Source of the DNA: DAHUYF01 sp963838385
GTDB taxonomy: Bacteria > Pseudomonadota > Alphaproteobacteria > ATCC43930 > CGMCC-115725
Length of the DNA: 64,000 nucleotides
Assembly: GCA_963838385.1 (NCBI GenBank)
Contig: CAWIRE010000014.1
Span: forward strand, 62,001-126,000
Reading direction: 5' to 3'
Positions 55,068-64,000 of the stretch are shown here, piece by piece. The notes beneath the pieces were generated by a model. That model saw only the letters and a program-made list of their open reading frames with translations, was not told the DNA's origin and searched no databases. The position numbers and the translations under genes are program-made. Each line of letters opens with the position of its first letter. The first letter of the stretch is position 1.

Positions 55068-58000
55068 TCAGGTTTCAAGCTGCCGAGGAGGCAGCTTGGC
55101 GCGCATCCCGCTGGCATCAACTGACGCTTGGTCCGAGCGAAGTCGGCGATACGCCTCCTCGGCCATCCATGTTGTAACGACCTTCCGGAAGGGCGCGTCG
55201 TTCATGAACCGCACGAAGATTTCCTCGTTCTGGTCCATGCGCTCGACGAAGAGGCGCTCAAGCAGATTCCTGAACACCAACTCGAACTTGTCCTCGGGAT
55301 TCACGGCGGCGGCCTGGCGCAACCCACCGTCGGCGATTGCCGCCTCGACGATCTGGTCGAAGAACAGTTGGTCGGCCTGGTTGAAGTCCGTCCCGAAGCG
55401 CTCGTTGACGACGTCGATAAGCTGCGAGAGCGGCACTTCTTCTCGCGCACGAGCCCCGAACCCACTTCTTTCGGGCCGTCCAGGGGCTTCGCCTCTCCCA
55501 TCTTGAGCGAGATCGAGCCTTCGCTGATCTTCTGCAGGCGGTAGTACTCGAGCCGCACGTCGTCATCGAACTGGTACGAGGGACCTCCGCGGCGCCGCGG
55601 CAGCTTCGCCGCGAGATGGCGCAGGAAGACGTACAGCCGTTCGAGGTCCGAGTCCTGATACGGGATGACCTGGCTCAGGAAGGCATAGAGGTTGCGAAAA
55701 GCCTGCACCTTTCCTCGCCACAGCTCGGCTTCCTCCTCGTTTCTCTTGCAGCAGCACCTTGAAGCGCGACACCGCCGGATCGAGCGCCGCATTCATGGCC
55801 TGATGGTCCTGCGCGCTCTGGCGCTGCTTCGGCTTGAAGTACACCGAGCAGAACCGCTCGATCTCTTCGTCGAGATAGATGCCCGAGGCGTCCAACTCGC
55901 CCTTGATCTCGTACATGCGCGCTGGGTCGACCTCCTCGCCCATCTCCGCGCCTTCGTAGTACGTCTTGAAAGCCTCGCGGATCTCCTCGCGGTCATTCAC
56001 GAAGTCGAGAACGAACGTGTCCTCCTTCAGCGGGTGGGTGCGATTGAGCCGCGACAGCGTCTGCACCGCCTGGATACCCGCGAGCCGCTTGTCCACGTAC
56101 ATCGTGTGCAACAGCGGCTGGTCGAAGCCGGTCTGGTACTTCTCCGCCACCAGCAGCACCTGATATTCTTGCGTGGCGAATTTCTCGGGCAGCTCCTTCT
56201 CGCGGATTCCGCCGTTCATCTCTCTTCGGTGTACTCGACGTCCGGGAGCTTGTCGTCCTGCACCGTCCCGGAGAAGGCGACCAGCGTCTTGATCGCGTAG
56301 CCCTTCTCCTTGATGTATCGGTCGAAGCCTGCTTGTAGCGCACCGCCTCCAGGCGCGAACCGGTGACGACCATCGCCTTGGCCCGGCCGCCGATCTTGTG
56401 CCGCGTGACGGTCTGGAAGTGCTCGACCATCACTTCGGTCTTCTGCGCGATGTTGTGCGGATGCAGGCGCAGGAAGCGCGCCAGCGCCCGCGCCGCCTTC
56501 TTGCGCTCGACGTTGGGATCGTCCTCGCAGGCCTTGAGCAGCTTGTAGTAGGTGGCGTAGGTCGTGTAGTTCTTAAGCACGTCGAGGATGAAGCCTTCCT
56601 CGATCGCCTGGCGCATCGTGTAGCGATGGACGGGCTCGCCATCGCGCCCGAACACCGCAAGGGTCTTGTGCTTGGGCGTGGCCGTGAAGGCGAAGAAGCT
56701 CGAGATTGGCCTGCCGGCCGCGCTTGGCCATGCTGCGGAAGAGCTCCTCCATGTCCTCGCGCCCTTCTTCGGCTGCTATCGTGCGCTTCCTCGCGCAAGC
56801 CCTCGCCACCGAGCACCTCCTTCAGATCCGTGGCCGTCTCGCCGGACTGCGAACTGTGCGCCTCGTCGATGATCACGGCACAGCGCCGCGTCGGCAGGGT
56901 GCCGGTGCCTTGCTCGCCGCGCTCCTCCGCCAACTTGAGCAACTGGCGGGAGACGAACGGAAACTTCTGAAGCGTGGTGATGATGATCGGCACGGCGTTC
57001 TCCAGCGCCTCCGCCAGCTGCCGGGAACGCTCGTCGATCTTCTGAACCACGCCGCGCTTGTGCTCGAACTGGTAGATCGTGTCCTGCAACTGCTGATCGA
57101 GCACCACCCGGTCGGTCACCACGATCACGCTGTCGAAGACGCGCTCGTTGCTGGCGTCGTGCAGCGATGCCAGTCGATGCGCCAGCCAGCCGATGGTGTT
57201 GCTCTTGCCGCTGCCCGCTGAGTGCTCGACGAGGTAGTTATGCCCCACGCCCTCGGCGCGCGCGGCGTCCACCAGCCGCCGCACCGCCTGGAGCTGGTGG
57301 TAGCGCGGGAAGATCATCGATTTCGATCTTCACCTTGCGGCCCTGCTCGTCGCGCTTCTCCTCGATCTGCAGGTGCAGGAACCGCGCGAGCAGGTCGAGC
57401 AAACTGTCGCGCGCCAGAACCTCCTCCCACAGGTACGCCGTGCGGTAGGTGCGTCCCGCCGGATCGGGCGGGTTGCCGGCACCGCCGCTGTCGCCTTTGT
57501 TGAAGGGCAAGAAGTGCGTTGCGGTGCCCGCCAGCCGCGTGGTCATGAGCACGGACTCGGTGTCGGCCGCGAAATGCACCAGTGTGCGCCGCTTGAACTC
57601 GAAGATCGGCTCGCGCGGATCGCGGTCGTGCTGGTACTGGCCAAAGCGTCCTCCACCGTCTGCCCGGTCAGCGGGTTCTTGAGTTCCACCGTGGTGACCG
57701 GAATGCCATTGAGGCTGAGCGTCACGTCGAGCGACTTCTCGATTGCGGCGAGAAGTGAAGCTGCCGGGTGATGCCCAGGCGGTTCGCGGCGTAGCGGGCT
57801 TCGAGTTCCGGATTCAGCTCGTGGGCCGCTTTGAAGAAGGCCACGCGCAGGGTCCGGCCATAGCACTTGAAGCCGTGGCGCAGCGTGGCGAGCGAGCCGT
57901 TCGCATCCATCCACTTGCACAGATCGGCGAGAACCTGCTCGCCGGTCTTCTCGCCGTGCAGGGCTTCCAGCTTCGCCCATTCGCTGGGCTGGGTCTCGCG

Positions 58001-58141
58001 GATGAACGCGAGCACGACCTCCGGAAAGATCGCGCGTTCCGGATCGAAGGACTCCCTAGGAACGGCCAAATAGCCATGTCCCAGCAAGTGAGCCTCGATG
58101 ACGGTCTCGAAGGCTGCCTCGGAATGTCGCTTCTCGCTCAT
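55068..58141 (-). pseudogene. hsdR: Type I restriction enzyme subunit R, with many frameshifts
   Basis: Pieces in at least nine frames spell a full HsdR: MSEKRHSEAAFETVIEAHLL at the start, LNGIPVTTVELKNPLTGQTV (nuclease region), HSAGSGKSNTIGWLA (Walker A), CAVIIDEAHSSQSG (DEAH), FTATPKHKTLAVFG, and EKYQTGFDQPLLHTMYVD with SRLNRTHPLKEDTF (motor VI). Single-base shifts fall near 57740, 57650, 57320, 56783, 56700, 56335, 56220, 55750 and 55450. Other genes in the window average about one shift per 10 kb, so this density suggests real decay, though local assembly error remains possible. Nuclease/translocase function is lost if real. Confidence 0.8.
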
Positions 58142-58638
58142 GCCGCCATCCTTGCGAGTTGCCGATCGAGCCACCAGACGGCGATCTGGCAGAACGGCTC
58201 CAGGTGACCTGTCCCGTCGATTTGACGATTGCGTTCTTGTTCGAAGCGCGTGCGGGGAACGGCTCCGCGCTGAACGTCCTTCTCGTGCGTCCACCAAGCG
58301 AGGACCGCGTCGAGAACTCCCCGCCGATTGTTCTTATGGACTGGAAGGTTCAGATTGAGCACCTCGTCGAGTTGCGCGCCGAAGGCCGCGTCGTCGGAGC
58401 GAATGCTGCCGTCCGCCTCATACCAAACCCGCGTCTCGATGTGGTGGGTAGGATCGGCCGGACTCCACTGCCGGTCCCGATCCCTCTTGCGGGTGTCGCA
58501 ATGCTGGAGAGCGGGCGGCTGACCGTATCCGCCGAGACACGCGTTGACGCCGACGATGAGATCGAGCCCCGGCTGAAAGCGGAACTCGGCCGCCTCGATA
58601 GCGCGCACGTTGGCGAGCTTGAGGCGCGTGACGATCAT
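58138..58638 (-). pseudogene. Fused remnant of a PtuA-like ATPase and an HNH endonuclease (Septu/retron type)
   Basis: A 166-residue open frame. Residues 1-32 (MIVTRLKLANVRAIEAAEF, then PGLDLIVGVN) are the start of a RecF/AAA_15-type ATPase, cut just where the Walker A loop should follow. From about residue 50 it reads WSPADPTHHIETRVWYEADG, then LNLNLPVHKNNRRGVLDAVL and PFCQIAVWWLDRQLAR, which I recognise as the C-terminus of TIGR02646-type HNH endonucleases (PtuB partner). Both catalytic parts are missing. Four-base overlaps with hsdS and hsdR on each side show it is an operon member. The deletion kept the frame open. Confidence 0.6.
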
Positions 58639-59873
58639 GCCGCACCTCCTATGTCGATTTGTCCGGTCACCGCTGCAGCAATGAGGGAAGCGCGCCTTTC
58701 CTTGAGCAGACCGATCGTCCTTGTCGTTGCGGTTTGAAGCGCGTCTAGCCGTGCGGCGTCTTTCGCGACCATTGAGACGACGTTCTTCTGCTCGTCGATC
58801 GGTGGGAGCGGTAGCAGCATGTCCCCAAAGTCTGAGAAGCGAATCCTGGGGGCGCGCTCTCGCACCGCGGGGCACGACGCTTGGATGAACCCAGCCAGGG
58901 CCATAGTTCTCAGCAGGTGACCGTAGTAATGGTTGTCGACGGGCTTATCCCGCGGATCACAGATTATGTACTCGGGCGAGCATTTACCATCCGCATCGGA
59001 AACACCGATTGCGCCAGCAAAGGCATCCATTGAATGGAGAACAAGTTGCCCTTCGCGAATACCTTGATAGCCCTGTTCCAGGTCAGCCTGAGTGAAGCCG
59101 TCAAGGCGCCGGTTTCGGCGCAACGTCACCTGCCCGTCTCTGAAACAAGTCACAATCTCGTCGTCTTCGCGAATTGGCAGCGCTGACTGCCGGAAAATAA
59201 ACTTCGCTTGCTTCATCTCCCAATGCGCCGGGATCTCACCGAGCCAGGGAACGCCCGAGTTGCGAAGCGTAGCATGGAGATCGAGGCCGCGGGTGATCGC
59301 GCGGGTAGTGAGCGCCCGACGCTTCTCGGCCAACAGCTCGAGTACCCGCTCCTTCGCCGCGATCAACCCATCGATCCGCGCCGTCTCGCGGTCGAGGTAG
59401 TCCGCGATGGCGTGCTGCCTGGGAAGCCGATGGACGTGAACCGGAATAGCTCCAAGTTCAGAGGCATTGATCGCCGGGTAGCTGACCCCTACCGAACGGC
59501 GCTCCACCTCCGCCAAAAACTCTGGCTCACGAAGAGCGTACTTGCAGTAGCGTGCATCGAACGCGTCGCGCTGCGGTCGGACAACGGCGAATCCGGTGGA
59601 GACGATCAGGTTCTCCGGCGGGTCTTCGACCTGCGCAATCGCCTGCAGGTACGTCCGGACTGTCGAGATGATGATGTCACCATCGCGGACGCGGCGCCTT
59701 GCACGGCTTGGAGCCTCGTCAAACCTGTACGTTGCTAGCTCCCCGATCGAGCCCGATGAGTCGACATTGCTGATATCGACGTATTGCATTTCGAAGTCGC
59801 CAGGCGTGTCCTCGCCCAATGCCTCGTCGTTGATTGTGGCAACATACTTCAGCCGTCGCTGGGTGGAGTTCAC
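58635..59873 (-). CDS. hsdS: Type I restriction-modification specificity subunit S
   Basis: A 412-residue intact HsdS with two target-recognition domains (about 1-150 and 205-350), each followed by a helical spacer (IADYLDRETARIDGLIAAKE and MVAKDAARLDALQTATTRTI). It decides which bipartite DNA sequence the complex methylates or cuts. ATGA overlaps join it to hsdM upstream and to the remnant gene downstream. Unlike its neighbours it has no frameshift. Confidence 0.88.
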   Translation of the reverse strand: MNSTQRRLKYVATINDEALGEDTPGDFEMQYVDISNVDSSGSIGELATYRFDEAPSRARRRVRDGDIIISTVRTYLQAIAQVEDPPENLIVSTGFAVVRPQRDAFDARYCKYALREPEFLAEVERRSVGVSYPAINASELGAIPVHVHRLPRQHAIADYLDRETARIDGLIAAKERVLELLAEKRRALTTRAITRGLDLHATLRNSGVPWLGEIPAHWEMKQAKFIFRQSALPIREDDEIVTCFRDGQVTLRRNRRLDGFTQADLEQGYQGIREGQLVLHSMDAFAGAIGVSDADGKCSPEYIICDPRDKPVDNHYYGHLLRTMALAGFIQASCPAVRERAPRIRFSDFGDMLLPLPPIDEQKNVVSMVAKDAARLDALQTATTRTIGLLKERRASLIAAAVTGQIDIGGAA

Positions 59874-61853
59874 TCTGTCACCTCCCGCAGCAACCGCAGG
59901 ATCTCTTCCTCCGCCTTCTTCAGATCGGCGTCGATCTCCTCCAGCGGCCGTGGCGGCGTGTAGACGTAGAAGTGGCGGTTGAAGTTGATCTCATAGCCGA
60001 CCTTGTCCTTGCTCCGGTCCATCCACGCGTCGGGCACATGGGGGCGCACTTCGCGCTCAAAGTGGGCGTCGATATCGTCCTTGAGCGGCACGTTCTCGAA
60101 GTCGCGCAGGTCGGGATCGGGCTCGTGGCCGGTGTCATCCTCGTTCGCGACCGAATTGGCCTCGGGGTCGCTCGCGGGTGAAAACATCGCGGAAGAGCTT
60201 CTCCTCGGCCTTCTTCCACCTCGACTCGGCGCTGGTGCAGCAAGTCTTGGATGCGGGCCCATGTCGTGTTCCAGTCGCGCAGTGGCTGCCGGCCCAGCGC
60301 TTCGTCGATAGCCTGCACATCGTCCAGCAGCTCGGGCCAGGCGTCGAGGAAGCGCGCCTTGTCCTCGGTGGTCATCTGGTAGGTCAGCCGCATCGGCCGT
60401 TCGACGGTAACGCGAGTGTAACCGAAGTCTTCGTTGTCGAAGACCTTCGAGCGCTCGCCATCCTCGAAGCGCCCGTAGAGGCGCACGATCTCCTCGATCT
60501 GCGCCTTCGCGATGTGGCGACGCTTGTCCCCGAGGCTGCGCTTGGTCTCCTCGCTACCCCCGGCGGTCCAAAAGTCGCGCGCGTCGAGGAGCTGGATCCT
60601 CCTCTTGCGCCGCTTCTCCTTGCGGTTGGTGACGATCCAGATGTAGGTGCCGATGCCAGTATTGTAGAACATCTGCTCGGGCAGGGCGATGATTGCCTCG
60701 AGCCAGTCGTTCTCGATGATCCATTTGCGGATCTCGCTCTCGCCGGAGCCGGCGCCCCCAGTGAAGAGCGGCGAGCCGAGAAGACGATAGCCAGCCGCGA
60801 GCCGTATTTGTGCTCGTCCGGCTGCACCGGCTCGAACTTGTCGATCATGTGCTGCAAGAAGAGCAGCGAACCGTCGTTGACACGCGGCAACCCTGCGCCA
60901 AAGCGGCCGGCGAAGCCCCGCTTCTCGTGCTCGCGCTGGATCTCCTTCTGCTGCTTCTTCCAGTCCACACCAAAGGGCGGGTTGGTGAGGAAGTAGTCGA
61001 AGGTTTCGTCCGCGAACTGGTCCTCGGTGAAACTGTCTCCGAAGCGGATGTTGTTGCCGCCGCCGTTGTGGTCGACCTGCTTCATCAGCATGTCCGAGGC
61101 CGCGGTGGCGTAGGCACGCTTGTTGTAGTCCTGACCGTAGACGTAAAGCTTCGCTTCGCCGTGGTGCTCGCGGAGGTAATTCTGCGCCTCGGCCAGCATC
61201 CCGCCGGTGCCGCAGGCCGGGTCGAGCAGCTTGCGCACGGTGCCGGGCGTGGCGAGCAGCTTGTCGTCCTGAATGAACAGGATGCTCACCATCAGCCGGA
61301 TGACCTCGCGCGGCGTGAAATGGTCGCCCGCGGTCTCGTTGGCCAGCTCGTTGAAGCGGCGGATGAGGTTCTCGAAGATGAGCCCCATCTGCTCGTTCGG
61401 CACCCGATCGGGGTGCAGGTCGACATCGCAGAACTTCGAGACGACGAGGAAGAGGATGTTCGACTCGCGCATCTTCTCGACCTCGTTCTCGAACTCGAAG
61501 TACTCGAAGACGCGGCGGACGTTTGCCGAGAACCCCTTGATATAGCTGACGAGGTGCTGGGCGATGTGATCGGGATCGCCCTTAAGCTTCTCGAAGTCCA
61601 GCGGTGAGTGGTTGTGGAATCGCTGGCCCGCTGCCTTGTTGAGCCGGGCATCGAGCGCCTCGCCCTTGAACTTGTCCTTCGAGCGCTCATGCTCGGCCAG
61701 CACCTTGACCTTGGTGGCGGCGAGCACGCAGTCGAAGCGGCGCAGCACCGTCATGGGCAGCATGACGCGCTCGTACTGCGGAGGGCGGTAGGGCCCGCGC
61801 AGCAGGTCAGCGATCTGCCAGATCAGGTTCGCGAAGTAGTTGTGGTCAGGCAT
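59870..61853 (-). CDS. hsdM: Type I restriction-modification methyltransferase subunit M, frameshifted
   Basis: The start reads MPDHNYFANLIWQIADLLRG. N6-adenine methyltransferase motifs follow: LLDPACGTGGMLAEAQNYL (SAM binding) and FDYFLTNPPFGVDWKK (NPPF active site). Shifts near 60780, 60235 and 60185 break the last third, where pieces such as KWIIENDWLEAIIALPEQMF-like text continue in another frame, and the end (FENVPLKDDIDAHFEREVRP) in a third. If real, DNA protection would be lost; if artefacts, the enzyme is whole. Confidence 0.82.
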
Positions 61854-62026
61854 GTAGCGTGACGTGCTTGTAATCGGACGGCTCTAGGTTCTTGCGCAGC
61901 TTTTCGGCCGCGAGGAAGAGCTGGGCTTCAAAGCCGAGATCGGCGCCGTTGCCATTGACCCTTCGTTGCTTTGATCGGCCGCACCGCTGACGCTTCACTT
62001 GCGTCCTTGACCCGTGCTTTGGACAT
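61846..62026 (-). pseudogene. N-terminal fragment of a second HsdM
   Basis: From an ATG with a GGGAGAG ribosome site, MSKARVKDASEASAVRPIKA; after a shift near 61960 it reads NGADLGFEAQLFLAAEKLRK and ends EPSDYKHVTLHA at a stop. This is the opening of a different HsdM lineage, cut right after the KHV that normally leads into the first helix pair. Its stop overlaps the start of the full hsdM, so recombination between two type I systems, or a leader role, is likely. Confidence 0.6.
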
Positions 62027-62079
62027 CGCTCTCCCGCGTCATTATCTGTTGGGCCAGCACAACCGGATATTGCAGTCGC

Positions 62080-62108
62080 ATATTGTCCATCCGCAACCAA
62101 AAGTGCAA
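62080..62108 (-). promoter_or_regulatory. Candidate promoter of the hsd operon
   Basis: On the minus strand TTGCAC, 17 bases, CAATAT: a fair sigma-70-type pair about 55 bases before the first hsd start at 62026. Confidence 0.35.
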
Positions 62109-62468
62109 TCCTTCGGTCGAGATTGAGGTCGGCCAAAACGACCGCAGGGCTCATCCTGCGCATACTCGCCAGCTAAGCCTAGTCAGAAAAGCACCTTCCT
62201 CCATATCGAGCGACGGCTCTATCTCATCGACCTCGCTCAGACAGACGTTCAGCTGCTTCGGCGGCCTCGAATTGAGCTGCCAAAGCGCTGATAGCGGCGA
62301 TCTTAACTCAGGCAAATCCGAAGCGATTGGCTCGCGGGGAACGAGGCGGCCGAGACCCCGCTCAAGGTCGCCAAATCGCCTCGCCGTGCTACATAGCGGT
62401 TGCACGGGCGATTTTTCGAGCCTCGAAACGGGGCGAGCTAATGCGGTGTAAGCGATCGATTTTAAAAG
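62109..62468. other. Gene-free stretch right of the hsd operon
   Basis: Low-G+C-for-window DNA with open frames on both strands but no family match. The minus frame across it also runs through the tRNA fragment, so it is not a real gene. Confidence 0.4.
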
Positions 62469-62512
62469 TGGTGGGCGCACCAGGGCTCGAACCTGGGACC
62501 CGCTAATCCACG
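62469..62512 (-). other. tRNA-Lys-like 3' fragment, attachment-site footprint
   Basis: Minus strand: GGATTAGCGGGTCC, T-arm CCAGG-TTCGAGC-CCTGG, acceptor strand TGCGCCC, then A-CCA. The sequence around AATCCG-like bases and GGGTCCC suits tRNA-Lys(CTT). The 5' half is missing. By orientation the element it belongs to extends to the right, past the window edge. Confidence 0.55.
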
Positions 62513-62538
62513 CTTGACGCTTCGGTGCTGAGCGGGAG

Positions 62539-62616
62539 CTAATCGTTCGAGGCCCACCTGCTGCCAGCCTCGGCGTCGAACTCGGCGCGCACGATGAACT
62601 CCTTGATGGCGGCCAT
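62539..62616 (-). pseudogene. Truncated DUF1902 gene
   Basis: Only 25 residues remain (MAAIKEFIVRAEFDAEAG..., then an early stop). The opening matches the start of DUF1902 proteins, HicB-antitoxin-like single-domain proteins in which EAG is followed by a VW strand. The break lies next to the tRNA fragment, so integration probably cut it. Confidence 0.5.
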
Positions 62617-62815
62617 CCTATCTCTCTGTGGTTGCATTCGCCCATCCGTAATGCCGCCACGGCACCCGCAGTGGGCGTTTTTTCTACCGCGAAGTGGCGT
62701 ATAGTCGATGACATCGTCGGCATCGGCTCTGCTCAGGCGCCGGCGACCGAGAGATTGGCCTGCCTCCTGCCAAGAGAGGTGACGCGCGCTCCCGCCTGAG
62801 ACAGGGGGTTCTTGC

Positions 62816-63010
62816 ATGCGCAGCGATCTTGATGCCGGTCAAGCCAAGCGGTGGCGATCGAAGGCGGAGGAGTGCCGCGCCGTCGGCGACCAGATGCAGG
62901 ACCCGCAGGCCAAGCTGTCCTTCTGGCGCATGGCCCAAACCTATGACAGCTTGGCCAGCGCACTCGAGGAGCGCGCGGCGCCGGCGGTCCAAAAACCGGA
63001 GGCGGGCTAG
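62816..63010 (+). CDS. Small helical protein
   Basis: A 64-residue protein: MRSDLDAGQAKRWRSKAEEC, then LSFWRMAQTYDSLASALEER. Same small family as at 6.2 kb by its MA-x-x-YD-x-LA core. The dispersed repeat begins eight bases after its stop. Function unknown. Confidence 0.5.
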   Translation: MRSDLDAGQAKRWRSKAEECRAVGDQMQDPQAKLSFWRMAQTYDSLASALEERAAPAVQKPEAG

Positions 63011-63017
63011 GGGCTGC

Positions 63018-63111
63018 TTACGAGGCCAGCCGGCACGGTGCGGGCTTTCGTGCCCCGGATCAAGTCCGGGGCGCTGGCGCCCGCCAGGGACGACGCTGCG
63101 CGTCGCCCTAG
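63018..63111 (-). repeat. Right-half copy (C) of the dispersed repeat, abutted by an IS end
   Basis: The linker GGTGCGGGCTTTCG, hairpin GCCCCGGA/TCCGGGGC (loop TCAAG), linker GCTGGCGCCCGCCAGGGAC, and hairpin GACGC/GCGTC (loop TGC) end at CCTAG. The outer linkers equal copies A and B; both stems differ. The IS end starts directly after CTAG. Confidence 0.7.
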
Positions 63112-63437
63112 CAGGCTGTTGAAGAAGTATCCCAAGGCTTGGCGGTGAAGTTGGCTTCGTCGCCTCGATGAAAGCGGATTTCGCCTTGAAGCGAGCCGTC
63201 TGGCTGAAGCTCGGCCCAGCCGTCGCCGTTCGCCTGGTCCATTTCGTCGTTGCCGTCCCAGGAGAACTCGACGGCATCGCCTTCGCCAGCTCCCGAGATT
63301 TGGCCGGTGACGCAGCCGAAGGCGAACTCGCCGGAGCCTTGGCCGTCGAGGAAGATATAGGCGGGCTCCATCATGTCGGGATAATCGGCCTCGTAGTCCG
63401 GCATCTCGACGATGCGCCACTTGCCCTTGAGCCTCAT
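63108..63437 (-). CDS. Passenger protein of an IS5-like element
   Basis: A 109-residue protein: MRLKGKWRIVEMPDYEADYP, then FGCVTGQISG and WAELQPDGSLQGEIRFHRGD. Acidic beta-rich pattern; I recall this as a conserved uncharacterised protein. Its ATG overlaps the transposase stop (ATGA) and its last residues (TSSTAC) are encoded by the IS terminal sequence. So it travels with the transposon. Function unknown. Confidence 0.65.
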   Translation of the reverse strand: MRLKGKWRIVEMPDYEADYPDMMEPAYIFLDGQGSGEFAFGCVTGQISGAGEGDAVEFSWDGNDEMDQANGDGWAELQPDGSLQGEIRFHRGDEANFTAKPWDTSSTAC

Positions 63438-64000
63438 GCCGGTGCCTCGAGAAGCTTGGGCAGGCGGATCAGATTGTAGGCTGCCAGTGCCAGGGTGAAG
63501 ACGGCCTGCACACGCGCGCGGCCGCGCAGCTTAACTTTGATCAGCCCTGCGGCCCCTTTGGTCCAACCGAACACCTCCTCGGTACGCTTGCGGCACCGCT
63601 GACTGATGGCATAGCCGAGGTGACGAGTGGTGCGACGGTCAATGGCGGTGGTGCGCGGCTGACCGCTCTCGCGCACATGCCCGTCGATCGCGACATGCGG
63701 CGTGACGACGCGGGCGCGCAGATCGGCGATGAACTGGCGCACATCGTAGGCCTTGTCGGCTCCCAGAGTGATCCGGTGCCGCCCGGTCCGGCGGTCCAGC
63801 AACTCAAGCGCTGCTTCCCGCTCGGCTGTGCCGGTCGCCAGGGTCAAGGTGCCATCCACCACCAAGCCATGACGGTTCTCCATCAGGACGTGGCCGATGT
63901 AGCAGAGCTTGGCGGCCTGGCCGCCTTTTTTGTACAGCCTAGCCTCTGGATCGGTGGTGCTTTGATGGGTCTCGTTGGAGCGCTTCTCTTTGTGGAAGTT
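63112..64000 (-). mobile_element. IS5-like insertion sequence (one end, runs off the window)
   Basis: One end lies at 63112 (CAGGCTGTTGAAGAAGT, a common IS5-type terminus) directly after CTAG, which is the preferred IS5-group target. It holds a passenger gene and the C-terminal part of a DDE transposase; the other end lies beyond 64000. Confidence 0.65.
63434..64000 (-). CDS. IS5-family transposase, C-terminal part (partial)
   Basis: The frame enters from the right edge: KRSNETHQSTTDPEARLYKK (DDE region with DPEA), then GHVLMENRHGLVVDGTLT, ADKAYDVRQFIADLRAR and EVFGWTKGAAGLIKVKLRGR with the last catalytic Glu, ending YNLIRLPKLLEAPA. About 188 residues are visible without a break, so it may be active. 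Confidence 0.82.
   Translation of the reverse strand, partial: NFHKEKRSNETHQSTTDPEARLYKKGGQAAKLCYIGHVLMENRHGLVVDGTLTLATGTAEREAALELLDRRTGRHRITLGADKAYDVRQFIADLRARVVTPHVAIDGHVRESGQPRTTAIDRRTTRHLGYAISQRCRKRTEEVFGWTKGAAGLIKVKLRGRARVQAVFTLALAAYNLIRLPKLLEAPA

Noticed and set aside
62151..62723. 190-residue minus-strand frame
   Set aside because: It runs across the tRNA-Lys-like fragment and the DUF1902 remnant, and shows no domain.

Overview
The window is high-GC DNA (about two thirds G+C by eye) from an alphaproteobacterium, most like the Rhodospirillales. Evidence for this is a two-subunit glycyl-tRNA synthetase beside pyruvate phosphate dikinase, a SAM-II riboswitch before metZ, Tat-exported amidase, an octaprenyl-type polyprenyl synthase and many small alphaproteobacterial proteins. 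Several conserved genes carry single-base frameshifts, one in a homopolymer. The sequence may therefore come from an assembly with residual indels, and each frameshift below should be read with that in mind.

Layout. 0-3.5 kb: the integrase end of an integrative element or prophage, holding a methyltransferase-like gene, an acyl carrier protein, a radical SAM enzyme, an Xis-like protein and a tyrosine integrase, closed by a tRNA-Thr 3' fragment. 3.5-4.4 kb: one gene, possibly a polymorphic toxin, between that fragment and a second decayed copy of it. 4.4-9 kb: lipoprotein, candidate small RNA, cell-wall amidase, response regulator, acrylyl-CoA reductase and thiolase. 9-16 kb: lactonase-like hydrolase, pyrC, asnB with two glycosyltransferases, and ygfZ. 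16-27 kb: a reductase, meaB, ppdK, glyS/glyQ, an S49 peptidase, a tRNA methyltransferase and ispB. 27-31 kb: tRNA-Pro(CGG), a ClC channel and rlpA. 31-42 kb: a catabolic block (dehydrogenases, acyl-CoA ligase, MetE-like protein, epoxide-hydrolase-like enzyme, thiolase, MaoC dehydratase) containing riboswitch-controlled metZ. 42-45 kb: an NMT1-type ABC importer. 45-49 kb: a copper locus ending in a CopD-cytochrome c-thioredoxin-like fusion. 49-54 kb: small secreted or membrane proteins with REP-like palindromes. 55-62 kb: a type I restriction-modification operon with a decayed hsdR, an apparently intact hsdS and, between them, the fused remains of a Septu/retron-type ATPase-HNH pair. 62-64 kb: a tRNA-Lys-like 3' fragment, a truncated DUF1902 gene and an IS5-like element with a passenger gene.

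The most unusual signals are: (1) a dispersed modular repeat of up to about 165 bp whose linkers are conserved while its hairpin stems change sequence but keep pairing; one copy supplies the C-terminus of a lipoprotein; (2) the toxin-like gene between tandem tRNA-Thr fragments; (3) the ATPase-HNH remnant inside the hsd operon; (4) the acyl carrier protein plus radical SAM pair in the mobile element. No complete new system can be proved from sequence alone.
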